A stretch of DNA of 7,486 nucleotides from an uncultured Prevotellaceae bacterium. GTDB lineage: Bacteria; Bacteroidota; Bacteroidia; Bacteroidales; Bacteroidaceae. The stretch spans positions 1 to 7,486 of the forward strand of contig CAMPCG010000139.1 of the NCBI GenBank assembly GCA_946644025.1, in the 5' to 3' direction. Made by a program: the position numbers and the translations under genes. Below, piece after piece: positions 7,247-7,486 of this stretch. Numbering within the stretch: position 1 is the first letter of the stretch; every line of letters starts with the position of its first letter. Below the pieces are notes generated by a model. It ran no database searches. It was not told the origin of the DNA and worked only from the letters and a program-made list of their open reading frames with translations.

Positions 7247-7486
7247 ATGTCAAGGAGCAAGGAAGAAGCTGTCGCTGCCGGCGTGGCGCTCAGCGGTACA
7301 AAGCACAACATGAAGCGCCGCAAGCCCTGGCACGACTATAGCCGGAAGGGCACGTATATGCTGACGCTGGTGGTAGAAGGGCGGCTGCCGGTGTTCGGGC
7401 GGCTGGTAACGCCCGCCGCTGACGCGGCGGGAATGGTGGCCGCGGGGCCTGTTCTGGCGGCGGGGGCCACTATTCCCGCTGCGTCA
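7247..7486 (+). CDS. REP-associated tyrosine transposase (RAYT, IS200-like Y1 family), 5' part
   Basis: The first 80 residues are present and the gene runs off the right edge. Residues 28-53 (from PWHDYSRKGTYMLTLVVEGR to VFGRLV) match the N-terminal pattern of RAYT/TnpA_REP proteins, 'Y...G.Y..T......R...FG'. The family makes single-strand cuts at hairpin repeats through a Tyr and an HUH metal site; those residues would lie beyond the edge and cannot be checked. An in-frame TAA at 7238 limits the start to ATG 7247 or ATG 7310 (M22, MKRRKPWHDYS); family length favours the second, promoter position allows either. No Shine-Dalgarno is seen. After VFGRLV the frame enters an Ala/Gly-rich stretch (residues 55-80) encoded by an inverted pair of REP-like hairpins. 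This is not usual family sequence, so the gene may be interrupted or carry an in-frame insertion. Confidence 0.75.
   Translation, partial: MSRSKEEAVAAGVALSGTKHNMKRRKPWHDYSRKGTYMLTLVVEGRLPVFGRLVTPAADAAGMVAAGPVLAAGATIPAAS
7412..7440 (-). repeat. REP-like hairpin element, copy 2 (reversed), inside the RAYT gene
   Basis: Read on the minus strand it starts GCCACCATTCCCG and continues GCGTCA. On the plus strand the stem is CCCGCCGC (7412-7419), loop TGAC, GCGGCGGG (7424-7431), a perfect 8 bp. Compared with copy 1 it differs in stem bases but stays fully paired. It is translated in the RAYT frame as PAADAAGMV. Confidence 0.75.
7466..7486 (+). repeat. REP-like hairpin element, copy 3, cut by the window edge
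   Basis: The 21 visible bases (GCCACTATTCCCG, then CTGCGTCA) match copy 1 with a single difference. The left stem arm CCCGCTGC and the loop GTCA are present; the right arm is outside the window and is predicted to be GCAGCGGG. It is in opposite orientation to copy 2, separated by 25 G/C-rich bases (7441-7465), as in a BIME-like inverted pair. It is translated as ATIPAAS, the same phase as copy 1. Confidence 0.7.

Noticed and set aside
7060..7341. Small plus-strand ORF with a 7-residue repeat (VCTN...), and the minus-strand ORF 6978-7253
   Set aside because: The 7-residue period is just the 21-bp palindromic array translated. The plus-strand ORF overlaps the RAYT in another frame; neither has a convincing start or context.

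Overview
The window looks like high-G+C Bacteroidota chromosome, most likely Bacteroidales and Prevotella-like (the genus is inference). Three things point there. A giant secreted-type protein is built of beta-helix modules and ends in a Por/T9SS-like C-terminal domain. A promoter matches the Bacteroidetes consensus (TTTG, 20 bp, TAnnTTTG). No Shine-Dalgarno sequence precedes the second gene.

Layout. Positions 1-6991 are almost entirely one plus-strand gene, open at the left edge, encoding at least 2,329 residues of a modular surface or secreted protein. I see the tail of one module, three full diverged modules (about 790, 540 and 350 residues), a C-terminal globular region and a terminal sorting-type domain. 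Positions 6992-7246 are intergenic. They hold a weak hairpin after the stop, a striking 96-bp array of palindromic 12-mers with an exact 21-bp period (7042-7137), another imperfect hairpin (7145-7173) and a Bacteroidetes promoter (7194-7225). From 7247 to the right edge runs the 5' part of a REP-associated tyrosine transposase (RAYT, IS200-like Y1 family).

The main discovery is a short hairpin repeat, about 29 bp: GCCACYATTCCCG, then NNGC-GTCA-GCNN, then CGGG. It occurs three times. One copy lies inside the surface-protein gene (6125-6153). An inverted pair lies inside the RAYT reading frame itself (7412-7440 reversed, and 7466 to the edge). All three copies are read through in open frame, and the two forward copies use the same phase and encode ATIPxAS. 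This resembles a REP/BIME family tied to its own RAYT, but placed inside coding sequence in the manner of Rickettsia palindromic elements. The separate 21-bp-period array just upstream of the RAYT is a second candidate substrate or regulatory site. That the RAYT acts on either repeat is inference.
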